Source of the DNA: Inia geoffrensis
Lineage: Eukaryota > Chordata > Mammalia > Artiodactyla > Iniidae
Direction: 5' to 3'
Length of the DNA: 64,000 nt
Assembly: GCA_036417435.1 (NCBI GenBank)
Contig: JAZAQT010000229.1
Location: forward strand, 248,001-312,000
Part shown: positions 50,319 through 62,462 of the stretch, one piece after another
Layout of the letters: every line of letters starts with the position of its first letter
How positions within the stretch are numbered: the first letter of the stretch is position 1
The notes under the pieces: generated by a model
Told to the model about the DNA's origin: nothing
Seen by the model: only the letters and a program-made list of their open reading frames with translations
Database searches by the model: none
Position numbers and translations under genes: made by a program

Positions 50319-52051
50319 GTCTCACTTCCCACCGATCCAAAGGGCCGTCCGAAAAAATTGTAAAATCCAGAGAGGCAGGACAGGCAATGGAGAACCGGCA
50401 GCCTTGTTATGCTGATGGACCGGATGTAAATTGCCAACAGCCACTCTGGAGAAGTGGATCGAGCTTCCTGGAACAGAGAAAAAACGAAGCTAGAGAGCCT
50501 AGGGCACTTCCAATAATGGTGCTATAGATTCGGAAAATTTAAATGAAAAAGATACAGCCACACCAAAGTTTGGGGCTGCTCTGTGTACGGGATCCTTGAC
50601 TGTGGTACAATTTTAATAGCCCAGAAAGAGAAAAAATGGATATAGAAGTTGTGGTGCATCCCTACAATGGGATATCACTCAACAATGAAATCAATGGCAA
50701 CAGACCAGTAGCAGCATAATGAGTGGATTTAGTTATGATGATTCTAAGTGAAATAAGTCACACAGAAAAAGAAACATCATAAGATATCACTAATACCGGG
50801 AATGTAAACACGGCTATGTGTGAACTGCATTACAAAACACAACAGATTCTCACATTTACAAAAGAAACTTATGCTTCCTTAAGGGGAAAGGAGAGTGGGG
50901 AGGCTGCATAAAACCAGAGGTTGACATTAGGACAGATACCATTCCATAAGCCAAGTATATATTAGACAAGACCTACTCCTTGCTCAACCAAATGGACTCT
51001 ACACCCCGTATTCAAAACCCAGGAATATACCTGAGTATGAAGAAAATTAAAACCCATACATTTATAGGTCTCCATAAGAAAATCATTTGTGTACAGCAGC
51101 ATACACACAGCAGTGTAAATAAGCTAAATCCCCTTATAAAAATAAATTTTGAAAAGAAAACACAAGGAATGTCAAATAGAGAGATATTCTTAAATAAGTC
51201 CTTCAGGGCTTGTGAGGAATCTTGGATTTACCACCTCTACATCCACAGCTGGTGGAGAGATAAGGCTGGACACTTGGGGCTGATAGTATTGGTGAGGGAA
51301 TGCAGACCCTTTGAGGTAATGGTGCATGGTTCCCATTGCACGGGTCCCAAATCTCCACGTTTAAGGGATTTATCCTTCAGCTAAAATATGCATGGAAAAC
51401 TCAGAATATGGTCCACGAAGTGACCAGGCAAAATTTTAAAACTCATCGCCATTTTCGCCCACTGGTACTCGAGTTCGCCGTTCCAGATGCGATATTAACA
51501 TTCTCCCCACTTGGAGAGTCAGTGCCTTTGACCTCTTGTTTCGCACAGTTTGCAATTTCTGTGGAAGATGAACAGGAATAAGGAGAACGAATGAGCAGCT
51601 AACTCGATGTGTTTGGACGGGCACATTGAACTCTGATTTCCCTACAGGAAGAAGAATTCACCAAAGGCTCAGCGTGCCATGCCGGAACGAGATTAGGGAC
51701 TGAAGCAATTCTTCGGGTTTGCGGTCAGCTCACAAGAAAGCGAGTTGAGAAAAGGAGATTTTTGGCACTGTAACTCACAATCCTGCAGAGTTCCAAATGA
51801 CCCCTATCATCCAAAAATTTATTGAAGGAAGGCTGTGAAGAGGACTTGAACGCGACGCAGAATTGCAGAAAACATATCAGGGGTTAGATAAGAATTGCTC
51901 TGAAAGTGTAGGAAAAGAGGCAGCAGTTCGACAGTGATGCACTTGGCCAAAAAGTGCGTATGCGTTTTTTCCTGAATATATTCAGGAAAAAACGCATACG
52001 CCCTTTTTGGCCAACCAAGCAAGCCTGCAATGGAAATCCGCACTACAAGAA
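50319..52051 (+). repeat. Monomer 30 (lineage B, counterpart of monomer 25)
   Basis: 1,733 bp. L1 part ~50,608-51,168; palindrome 51,943-52,014 with one mismatched pair (aaaaagtgcg). It carries the 2-bp deletion aaaacatatcagg near 51,870 but an intact gagagatattc near 51,179. Confidence 0.95.
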
Positions 52052-53787
52052 GTCTCACTTCCCACCGATCCAAAGGGCCGTCCGAAAAAAGTGTAAAATC
52101 CAGAGAGGCAGGACAGGCCATGGAGAACCGGCAGCCTTGTTATGCCGATGGGCGGGATGTAAATTGCCAACAGCCACTCTGCAGAAGTGGATGGTGTTTC
52201 CTGGAACAAAGAAAAAACCAAACTAGAGAGCCTAGGGCACTTCCACTTATGGTGCTATAGATTCGGAAAATTTAAATGAAAAAGACAGAGCCACACCAAA
52301 GTTTGGGGCTGCTCTTTGTACGGGATCCTTGACTATGGTACAACTTTAATAGCCCAGAAAGAGAAAAATGGATATAGAAGTTGTGGTACATCCCTACAAT
52401 TTAATATCACTCAACAATGAAATCAATGGCAACAGACCAGTAGCAGCATAATGAGAGGATTTAGTTATGATGATTCTAAGTGAAATAAGTCACACAGAAA
52501 AAGAAACATCATAAGATATCACTAATACCGGGAATGTAAACACGGATACGTGTGAACTGCATTACAAAACACAACAGAGTCTCACATTTACAAAAGAAAC
52601 TTATGCTTGCTTAAGGGGAAAGGAGAGTAGGGAGGCTGCATAAAACCAGAGGTTCACATTAGGACAGATACCATTCCATAAGACAAAAATTTATTAGACA
52701 AGAGCTACTCCTTGCTCAACCAAATGGACTCAACACCCCGTATTCAAAACCTAGGAATATGCCTGAGTATGAAGAAAATTAAAACCCATACATTTATAGG
52801 TCTCCATAAGAAAATCATTTGTGTACAGCACCATACACACAGCAGTGTCAATAAGCTAAATCCCCTTATAAAAATAAATTTGAAAAACAAAACACAAGGA
52901 CTGTGAAATAGAGAGAAATTCTTAAATAAGTCCTTCAGGGCTTGTGAGGAATCTTGGATTTACCACCTCTACATCCACAGCTGGGGGAGAGATAAGGCTG
53001 GACACTTGGGGTTGATACTATTGGTGAGGGAATGCAGACCCTCTGAGGTAATGGTGCATGGTTCCCATTCCACGGGTCCCAAATCTCCACGTTTAAGGGA
53101 TTTATCCTTCAGCTAAAATATGCATGGAAAACCCAGAATATGGTCCACGAAGTGATCAGGCATAATTTCTAAAACTCATCGCCATTTTCGCCCCCTGATA
53201 CTCGAGTTCGCCGTTCCAGATGCGATATTAACATTCTCCCCACTTGGAGAGTCAGTGCCTTTGACCTCTTGTTTGGCACAGTTTGCAATTTCTGTGGAAG
53301 ATGAACCGGAATAAGGAGAACGAATGAGGAGCTAACTCGATGTGTTTGGACGGGCACATTGAACTCTGATTTCCCTACAGGAAGAAGAATTCACCAAAGG
53401 CTCAGCGGGCCATGCCAGAACGAGATTAGGGACTGAAGCAATTCTTCGGGTTTTCGGTCAGCTCACAAGAAAGCGAGTTGAGAAAAGGAGATCTTTGGCA
53501 CTGTAACTCACAATCCTGCAGAGTTCCAAATGACACCTATCATACAAAAATTTATTGAAGGAAGGCTGTGAAGAGGACTTGAACGCGACGCAGAATTGCA
53601 GAAAACAGATATCAGGGGGTACATAAGAATTGCTCTGAAAGCGTAGGAAAAGAGGCAGCAGTTCGACAGTGATGCACTTGGCCAAAAAGGGCGTATGCGT
53701 TTTGTCCTGAATATATTCAGGAAAAAACGCATACGCCCTTTTGGGCCAACCAAGCAAGCCTGCAATGGAAATCCGCACTACAAGGAA
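52052..53787 (+). repeat. Monomer 31 (lineage A)
   Basis: 1,736 bp. L1 part ~52,341-52,901; palindrome 53,678-53,749 with two mismatched pairs. Private: tacaatttaatatc near 52,396, agacaaaaatttatt near 52,681, and gatgaaccggaat near 53,300. Confidence 0.95.
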
Positions 53788-55523
53788 GTCTCACTTCCCA
53801 CCGATCCAAAGGGCCGTCAGAAAAAAGTGTAAAATCCAGAGAGGCAGGGCAGGCCATGGAGAACCGGCAGCCTTGTTATGCTGATGGACTGGATGTAAAC
53901 TGCCAACAGCCACTCTGGAGAAGTGGATGGTGTTTCCTGGAACAAAGAAAAATACAAGCTAGAGAGCCTAGGGCCCTTCCACTTATGGTGCTATAGATTC
54001 GGAAAATTTAAATGAAAAAGACACAGCCACACCAAAGTTTGGGGCTGCTCTGTGTACGGGATCCTTGACTATGGTACAACTTTAATAGCCCAGAAAGAGA
54101 AAAATGGATATAGAAGTTGTGGTACATCCCTACAATGGATTATCACTCAACAATGAAATCAATGGCAACATACCAGTAGCAGCATAATGTGAGGATTTAG
54201 TTATGATGATTCTAAGTGAAATAAGTCACACAGAAAAAGAAACATCATAAGATATCACTAATACCGGGAATGTAAACACGGCTACGTGTGAACTGCTTTA
54301 CAAAACACAACAGAGTCTCACATTTACAAAAGAAACTTATGCTTGCTTAAGGGGAAAGGAGAGTGGGGAGGCTGCATAAAACCAGAGGTTGACATTAGGA
54401 CAGATACCATTCCATAAGCCAAATATATATTAGACAAGACTTACTCATTGCTCAACCAAATGGACTCAACACCCCATATTCAAAACCTAGGAATATACCT
54501 GACTATGAAGAAAATTAAAACCCATACATTTATACGTCTCCATAAGAAAATCATTTGTGTACAGCAGCATACACACAGCAGTGTCAATAAGCTAAATCCC
54601 CTTATAAAAATAACTTTGAATAAGAAAACACAAGGACTGTCAAATAGAGAGAAATTCTTAAATAAGTCCTTCAGGTCTAGTGAGGAATGTTGGATTTACC
54701 ACCTCTACATCCACAGCTGTGGGAGAGATAAGCCTGGACACTTGAGGCTGATACTATTGGTGAGGGAATGCAGACCCTTTGAGGTAATGGTGCATGGTTC
54801 CCATTGCACGGGTCCCAAATCTCCACGTTTAAGGGATTTATCCTTCAGCTAAAATACGCATGGAAATCCCAGAATATGGTCCACGAAGTGATCAGGCAAA
54901 ATTTCTAAAACTCATCGCCATTGTGGCCCCCTTGTACTCGAGTTCGCCGTTCCAGATGCAATATTAACATTCTCCCCACTTGGAGAGTCAGTGCCTTTGA
55001 CCTCTTGTTTGGCACAGTTTGCAATTTCCGTGGAAGATGAACAGGAATAAGGAGAACGAATGAGCGGCTAACTCAATGTGTTAAGACGGGCACATTGAAC
55101 TCTAATTTCCCTACAGGAAGAAGAATTCAGTAAAGGCTCAGCGTGCCATGCCGGAACAAGTTTAGAGCCTGAAGCATTTCTTCGGGTTTTCGGTCAGCTC
55201 ACAAGAAAGCGAGTTGAGAAAAGGAGATTTTTGGCACTGTAACTCACAATCCTGCAGTGTTCCAAATGACCCCTATCATCCAAAAATTTATTGAAGGAAG
55301 GCTGTGAAGAGGACTTGAACGCGACGCAGAATTGCAGAAAACAGATATCAGGGGGTACATAAGAATTGCTCTGAAAGCGTAGGAAAAGAGGCAGCAGTTC
55401 GACAGTGATGCACTTGGCCAAAAAGGGCGTATGCGTTTTTTCCTGAATATATTCAGGAAAAAACGCATACGCCCTTTTTGGCCAACCAAGCAAGCCTGCA
55501 ATGGAAATCTGCACTACAAGGCA
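53788..55523 (+). repeat. Monomer 32 (subtype H)
   Basis: 1,736 bp. L1 part ~54,077-54,637; palindrome 55,414-55,485, perfect. H markers: tatacgtctcc near 54,531, aactttgaataag near 54,612, ggtctagtgaggaatg, ttgtggccccctt near 54,922, gttaagacggg, attcagtaaagg, gcagtgttcc near 55,255. Confidence 0.95.
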
Positions 55524-57256
55524 GTCTCACTTCCCACCGATCCAAAGCGCCGTCCGAAAAAAGTGTAAAATCCAGAGAGGCAGGACAGTCCATGGAGAAC
55601 CGGCAGCCTTGTTATGCTGATGGGCGGGATGTAAATTGCCAACAGCCACTCTGGAGAAGTGGATGGTGTTTCCTGGAAAAAAGAAAAAACCAAGCTAGAG
55701 AGCCTAGGGCACTTCCACTTATGGTGCTATAGATTCGGAAAATTTAAATGAAAAATACACAGCCACACCAAAGTTTGGGGCTACTCTGTGTACGGGAGCC
55801 TTGACTATGGTACAACTTTAATAGCCCAGAAAGAGAAAAATGGATATAGAAGTTGTGGTACATCCCTACAATGGAATATCACTCAACAATGAAGTCAATG
55901 GCAACAGACCAGTAGCAGCATAATGAGTGGATTTAGTTATGATGATTCTAAGTGAAATAAGTCACACAGAAAAAGAAACATCATAAGATATCATTAATAC
56001 CGGGAATGTAAACACGGCTACGTGTGAACTGCATTATAAAACACAACAGAGTCTCACATTTACAAAAGAAACTTATGCTTGCTTAAGGGGAAAGGAGAGT
56101 GGGGAGGCTGCATAAAACCAGAGGTTGACATTAGGACAGATACCATTCCATAAGCCAAATATATATTAGACAAGACCTAATCCTTGCTCAACCAAATGGA
56201 CTCAACACCCCGTATTCAAAACCTAGGAATATACCTGACTATGAAGAAAATTAAAACCCATACATTTATAGGTCTCCATAAGAAAATCATTTGTGTACAG
56301 CAGCATACACACAGCAGTGTAAATAAGCTAAATCCCCTTATAAAAATAAATTTGAAAAACAAAACACAAGGACTGTCAAATAGAGAGAAATTCTTAAATA
56401 AGTCCTTCAGGGCTTGTGAGGAATCTTGGATTTACCACCTCTACATCCACAGCTGGGGGAGAGATAAGGCTGAACACTTGGGGCTGATACTATTGGTGAG
56501 GGAATGCAGACCCTTTGAGGTAATGGTGCATGGTTCCAATTGCACGGGTGCCAAATCTCCACGTGTAAGGGATTTATGCTTCAGCTAAAATATGCATGGA
56601 AAACCCAGAATATGGTCCACGAAGTGATCAGGCACAATTTCTAAAACTCATCGCCATTTTAGCCCCCTGGTACTCGAGTTCGCCGTTCCAGATGCAATAT
56701 TAACATGCTCCCCACTTGGAGAGTCAGTGCCTTTGACCTCTTGTTTGGCACAGTTTGCAATTTCCGTGGAAGATGAACAGGAATAAGGAGAACCAATGAG
56801 CGGTAACTCGATGTGTTTGGACGGGCACATTGAACTCTAATTTCCCTACAGGAAGAAGAATTCATCAAAGGCTCAGCGTGCCATGCCGGAACAAGTTTAG
56901 GGCCTGAAGCATTTCTTCGGGTTTTCGGTCAGCTCACAAGAAAGCGAGTTGAGAAAAGGAGATTTTTGGCACTGTAACTCACAATCCTGCAGTTCCAAAG
57001 GACCCCTATCATCCAAAAATTTATTGAAGGAAGGCTGTGAATAGGACTTGAACGCGACGCAGAATTGCAGAAAACAAATATCAGGGGGTAGATAAGAATT
57101 GCTCTGAAAGAGAAGGAAAAGAGGCAGCAGTTCGACAGTGATGCACTTGGCCAAAAAGGGCGTATGCGTTTTTTCCTGAATATATTCAGGAAAAAACGCA
57201 TACGCCCTTTTTGGCCAACCAAGCAAGCCTGCAATGGAAATCCGCACTACAAGGAA
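55524..57256 (+). repeat. Monomer 33 (hybrid, subtype R with the tail of monomer 36)
   Basis: 1,733 bp. L1 part ~55,813-56,373; palindrome 57,147-57,218, perfect. R markers: cctaatccttg, cacgtgtaagg, gcacgggtgcc, ccattttagccc. From gcagttccaaagg near 56,990 it equals monomer 36 at +5,206. A private 1-bp deletion gives cggtaactcg at 56,801. Confidence 0.9.
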
Positions 57257-58992
57257 GTCTCACTTCCCACCGATCCAAAGGGCCGTCCGAAAAAAGTGTA
57301 AAATCCAGAGAGGCAGGACAGGCCATGGAGAACCGGCAGCCTTGTTATGCTGATGGGCGGGATGTAAACTGCCAACAGCCACTCTGGAGAAGTGGATGGT
57401 GTTTCCTGGAACAAAGAGAAAAACAAGCTAGAGAGCCTAGGGCACTTCCACTTATGGTGCTATAGATTCGGAAAATTTAAATGAAAAAGACACAGCCACA
57501 CCAAAGTTTGGGGCTGCTCTGTGTACGGGATCCTTGACTATGGTACAACTTTAATAGCCCAGAAAGAGAAAAATGGATATAGAAGTTGTGGTACATCCCT
57601 ACAATGGAATATCACTCAACAATGAAATCAATGGCAACAGACCAGTAGCAGCATAATGTGAGGATTTAGTTATGATGATTCTAAGTGAAATAAGTCACAC
57701 AGATAAAGAAACATCATAAGATATCACTAATACCGGGAATGTAAACACGGCTACGTGTGAACTGCTTTACAAAACACAACAGAGTCTCACATTTACAAAA
57801 GAAACTTATGCTTGCTTAAGGGGAAAGGAGAGTGGGGAGGCTGCATAAAACCAGAGGTTGACATTAGGACAGATACCATTCCATAAGCCAAATATATATT
57901 AGACAAGACTTACTCATTGCTCAACCAAATGGACTCAACACCCCATATTCAAAACCTAGGAATATACCTGACTATGAAGAAAATTAAAACCCATACATTT
58001 ATACGTCTCCATAAGAAAATCATTTGTGTACAGCAGCATACACACAGCAGTGTCAATAAGCTAAATCCCCTTATAAAAATAACTTTGAATAAGAAAACAC
58101 AAGGACTGTCAAATAGAGAGAAATTCTTAAATAAGTCCTTCAGGTCTAGTGAGGAATGTTGGATTTACCACCTCTACATCCACAGCTGTGGGAGAGATAA
58201 GGCTGGACACTTGAGGCTGATACTATTGTTGAGGGAATGCAGACCCTTTGAGGTAATGGTGCATGGTTCCCATTGCACGGGTCCCAAATCTCCACGTTTA
58301 AGGGATTTATCCTTCAGCTAAAATACACATGGAAATCCCAGAATATGGTCCACGAAGTGATCAGGCAAAATTTCTAAAACTCATCGCCATTGTGGCCCCC
58401 TTGTACTCGAGTTCGCCGTTTCAGATGCAATATTAACATTCTCCCCACTTGGAGAGTCAGTGCCTTTGACCTCTTGTTTGGCACAGTTTGCAATTTCCGT
58501 GGAAGATGAACAGGAATAAGGAGAACGAATGAGCGGCTAACTCAATGTGTTAAGACGGGCACATTGAACTCTAATTTCCCTACAGGAAGAAGAATTCAGT
58601 AAAGGCTCAGCGTGCCATGCCGGAACAAGTTTAGAGCCTGAAGCATTTCTTCGGGTTTTCGGTCAGCTCACAAGAAAGCGAGTTGAGAAAAGGAGATTTT
58701 TGGCACTGTAACTCACAATCCTGCAGTGTTCCAAATGACCCCTATCATCCAAAAATTTATTGAAGGAAGGCTGTGAAGAGGACTTGAACGCGACGCAGAA
58801 TTGCAGAAAACAGATATCAGGGGGTACATAAGAATTGCTCTGAAAGCGTAGGAAAAGAGGCAGCAGTTCGACAGTGATGCACTTGGCCAAAAAGGGCGTA
58901 TGCGTTTTTTCCTGAATATATTCAGGAAAAAACGCATACGCCCTTTTTGGCCAACCAAGCAAGCCTGCAATGGAAATCTGCACTACAAGGCA
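57257..58992 (+). repeat. Monomer 34 (subtype H)
   Basis: 1,736 bp. L1 part ~57,546-58,106; palindrome 58,883-58,954, perfect. The head (gtaaactgcc, aaagagaaaaac) equals monomer 37; from cataatgtgagg near 57,651 it equals monomer 32 apart from a few substitutions. Confidence 0.95.
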
Positions 58993-60728
58993 GTCTCACT
59001 TCCCACCGATCCAAAGCGCCGTCCGAAAAAAGTGTAAAATCCAGAGAGGCAGGACAGGCCATGGAGAACCGGCAGCCTTGTTATGCTGATGGGCGGGATG
59101 TAAATTGCCAACAGCCACTCTGGAGAAGTGGATGGTGTTTCCTGGAAAAAAGAAAAAACCAAGCTAGAGAGCCTAGGGCACTTCCACTTATGGTGCTATA
59201 GATTCGGAAAATTTAAATGAAAAAGACACAGCCACACCAAAGTTTGGGGCTACTCTGTGTACGGGAGCCTTGACTATGGTACAACTTTAATAGCCCAGAA
59301 AGAGAAAAATGGATATAGAAGTTGTGGTACATCCCTACAATGGAATATCACTCAACAATGAAGTCAATGGCAACAGACCAGTAGCAGCATAATGAGTGGA
59401 TTTAGTTATGATGATTCTAAGTGAAATAAGTCACACAGAAAAAGAAACATCATAAGATATCATTAATACCGGGAATGTAAACACGGCTACGTGTGAACTG
59501 CATTATAAAACACAACAGAGTCTCACATTTACAAAAGAAACTTATGCTTGCTTAAGGGGAAAGGAGAGTGGGGAGGCTGCATAAAACCAGAGGTTGACAT
59601 TAGGACAGATACCATTCCATAAGCCAAATATATATTAGACAAGACCTAATCCTTGCTCAACCAAATGGACTCAACACCCCGTATTCAAAACCTAGGAATA
59701 TACCTGACTATGAAGAAAATTAAAACCCATACATTTATAGGTCTCCATAAGAAAATCATTTGTGTACAGCAGCATACACACAGCAGTGTAAATAAGCTAA
59801 ATCCCCTTATAAAAATAAATTTGAAAAACAAAACACAAGGACTGTCAAATAGAGAGAAATTCTTAAATAAGTCCTTCAGGGCTTGTGAGGAATCTTGGAT
59901 TTACCACCTCTACATCCACAGCTGGGGGAGAGATAAGGCTGAACACTTGGGGCTGATACTATTGGTGAGGGAATGCAGACCCTTTGAGGTAATGGTGCAT
60001 GGTTCCAATTGCACGGGTGCCAAATCTCCACGTGTAAGGGATTTATGCTTCAGCTAAAATATGCATGGAAAACCCAGAATATGGTCCACGAAGTGATCAG
60101 GCACAATTTCTAAAACTCATCGCCATTTTAGCCCCCTGGTACTCGAGTTCGCCGTTCCAGATGCAATATTAACATTCTCCCCACTTGGAGAGTCAGTGCC
60201 TTTGACCTCTTGTTTGGCACAGTTTGCAATTTCCGTGGAAGATGAACAGGAATAAGGAGAACGAATGAGCGGCTAACTCGATGTGTTTGGACGGGCACAT
60301 TGAACTCTAATTTCCCTACAGGAAGAAGAATTCACCAAAGGCTCAGCGTGCCATGCCGGAACAAGTTTAGGGCCTGAAGCATTTCTTCGGGTTTTCGGTC
60401 AGCTCACAAGAAAGCGAGTTGAGAAAAGGAGATTTTTGGCACTGTAACTCACAATCCTGCAGAGTTCCAAATGACCCCTATCATCCAAAAATTTATTGAA
60501 GGAAGGCTGTGAAGAGGAATTGAACGCGACGCAGAATTGCAGAAAACAGATATCAGGGGGTACATAAGAATTGCTCTGAAAGCGTAGGAAAAGAGGCAGC
60601 AGTTCGACAGTGATGCACTTGGCCAAAAAGGGCGTATGCGTTTTTTCCTGAATATATTCAGGAAAAAACGCATACGCCCTTTTTGGCCAACCAAGCAAGC
60701 CTGCAATGGAAATCTGCACTACAAGGCA
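58993..60728 (+). repeat. Monomer 35 (subtype R)
   Basis: 1,736 bp. L1 part ~59,282-59,842; palindrome 60,619-60,690, perfect. It matches the front of monomer 33 at +3,469 but keeps the standard gcagagttcc tail. Confidence 0.95.
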
Positions 60729-62462
60729 GTCTCACTTCCCACCGATCCAAACGGCCGCCCGAAAAAAGTGTAAAATCCAGGGAGGCAGGACAGTCCATGG
60801 AGAACCGGCAGCCTTGTTATGCTGATGGGCGGGATGTAAATTGCCAACAGCCACTCTGGAGAAGTGGATGGTGTTTCCTGGAAAAAAGAAACAAACAAGC
60901 TAGAGAGCCTAGGGCACTTCCACTTATGGTGCTATAGATTCGGAAAATTTAAATGAAAAAGACACAGCCACACCAAAGTTTGGGGCTACTCTGTGTACGG
61001 GAGCCTTGTCTATGGTACAACTTTAATAGCCCAGAAAGAGAAAAATGTATATAGATGTTGTTGTACATCCCTACAATGGAATATCACTCAACAATGAAAT
61101 CAATGGCAACAGACCAGTAGCAGCATAATGAGTGGATTTAGTTATGATGATTCTAAGTGAAATAAGTCACACAGAAAAAGAAACATCATAAGATATCACT
61201 AATACCGGGAATGTAAACACGGCTACGTGTGAACTGCATTATAAAACACAACAGAGTCTCACATTTACAAAAGAAACTTATGCTTGCTTAAGGGGAACGG
61301 AGAGTGGGGAGGCTGCATAAAACCAGAGGTTGACATTAGGACAGATACCATTCCATAAGCCAAATATATATTAGACAAGACCTACTCCTTGCTCAACGAA
61401 ATGGACTCAACACCCCGTATTCAAAACCTAGGAATATGCCTGACTATGAAGAAAATTAAAACCCATACATTTATAGGTCTCCATAAGAAAATCATTTGTG
61501 TAGAGCAACATACACACAGCAGTGTAAATGAGCTAAATCCCCTTATAAAAATAAATTTGAAAAAGAAAACACAAGGACTGTCAAATAGAGAGAAATTCTT
61601 AAATAAGTCCTTCAGGGCTTGTGAGGAATCTTGGATTTACCACCTCTACATCCACAGCTGGGGGAGAGATAAGGCTGAACACTTGGGGCTGATACTATTG
61701 GTGAGGGAATGCAGACCCTTTGAGGTAATGGTGCATGGTTCCAATTGCACGGGTCCCAAATCTCCACGTGTAAGGGATTTATGCTTCAGCTAAAATATGC
61801 ATGGAAAACCCAGAATATGGTCCACGAAGTGATCAGGCACAATTTCTAAAACTCATCACCATTTTCGCCCCCTGGTACTCGAGTTCGCCGTTCCAGATGC
61901 AATATTAACATTCTCCCCACTTGGAGAGTCAGTGCCTTTGACCTCTTGTTTGGCAGAGTTTGCAATTTCTGTGGAAGATGAACAGGAATAAGGAGAACGA
62001 ATGAGCAGCTAACTTGATGTGTTTGGACGGGCACATTGAACTCTGGTTTCCCTACAGGAAGAAGAATTCATCAAAGGCTCAGCGTGCCATGCCGGAACGA
62101 GATTAGGGCCTGAAGCAATTCTTCGGGTTTGCGGTCAGCTCACAAGAAAGCGAGTTGAGAAAAGGAGATTTTTGGCACTGTAACTCACAATCCTGCAGTT
62201 CCAAAGGACCCCTATCATCCAAAAATTTATTGAAGGAAGGCTGTGAAGAGGACTTGAACGCGACGCAGAATTGCAGAAAACAAATATCAGGGGGTAGATA
62301 AGAATTGCTCTGAAAGAGAAGGAAAAGAGGCAGCAGTTCGACAGTGATGCACTTGGCCAAAAAGGGCGTATGCGTTTTTTCCTGAATATATTCAGGAAAA
62401 AACGCATACGCCCTTTTTGGCCAACCAAGCAAGCCTGCAATGGAAATCCGCACTACAAGGAA
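60729..62462 (+). repeat. Monomer 36 (subtype R-like)
   Basis: 1,734 bp. L1 part ~61,018-61,578; palindrome 62,353-62,424, perfect. Private: gtatatagatgttgttg near 61,047 and tagagcaacatac near 61,502. A 2-bp deletion in gcagttcc near 62,197 is shared with monomer 33. Confidence 0.95.

Larger units (their letters stand above)
48201..52051 (+). repeat. Block repeated five monomers downstream, copy 2
   Basis: Counterpart of 39,530-43,376. The shared palindrome defect (aaaaagtgcg) and the 2-bp deletion mark homology. The copies part company within ~130 bp around the palindrome: 43,412 reads gaaaaaattg while 52,087 reads gaaaaaagtg. Confidence 0.75.
54180..60390 (+). repeat. Dimer H-R duplication, offset 3,469
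   Basis: Monomers 32-33 match monomers 34-35 (for example the open frames at 54,448 and 57,917, and at 56,184 and 59,653). The match starts near 54,180/57,650 and ends near 56,930/60,400, where monomer 33 switches to the monomer 36 tail. Only scattered substitutions separate the copies. Confidence 0.8.

Noticed and set aside
1627..62424. Regularly spaced palindromes as a CRISPR-like array
   Set aside because: Spacing is ~1,735 bp and the spacers are themselves copies of one sequence; there is no cas gene and the DNA is mammalian.
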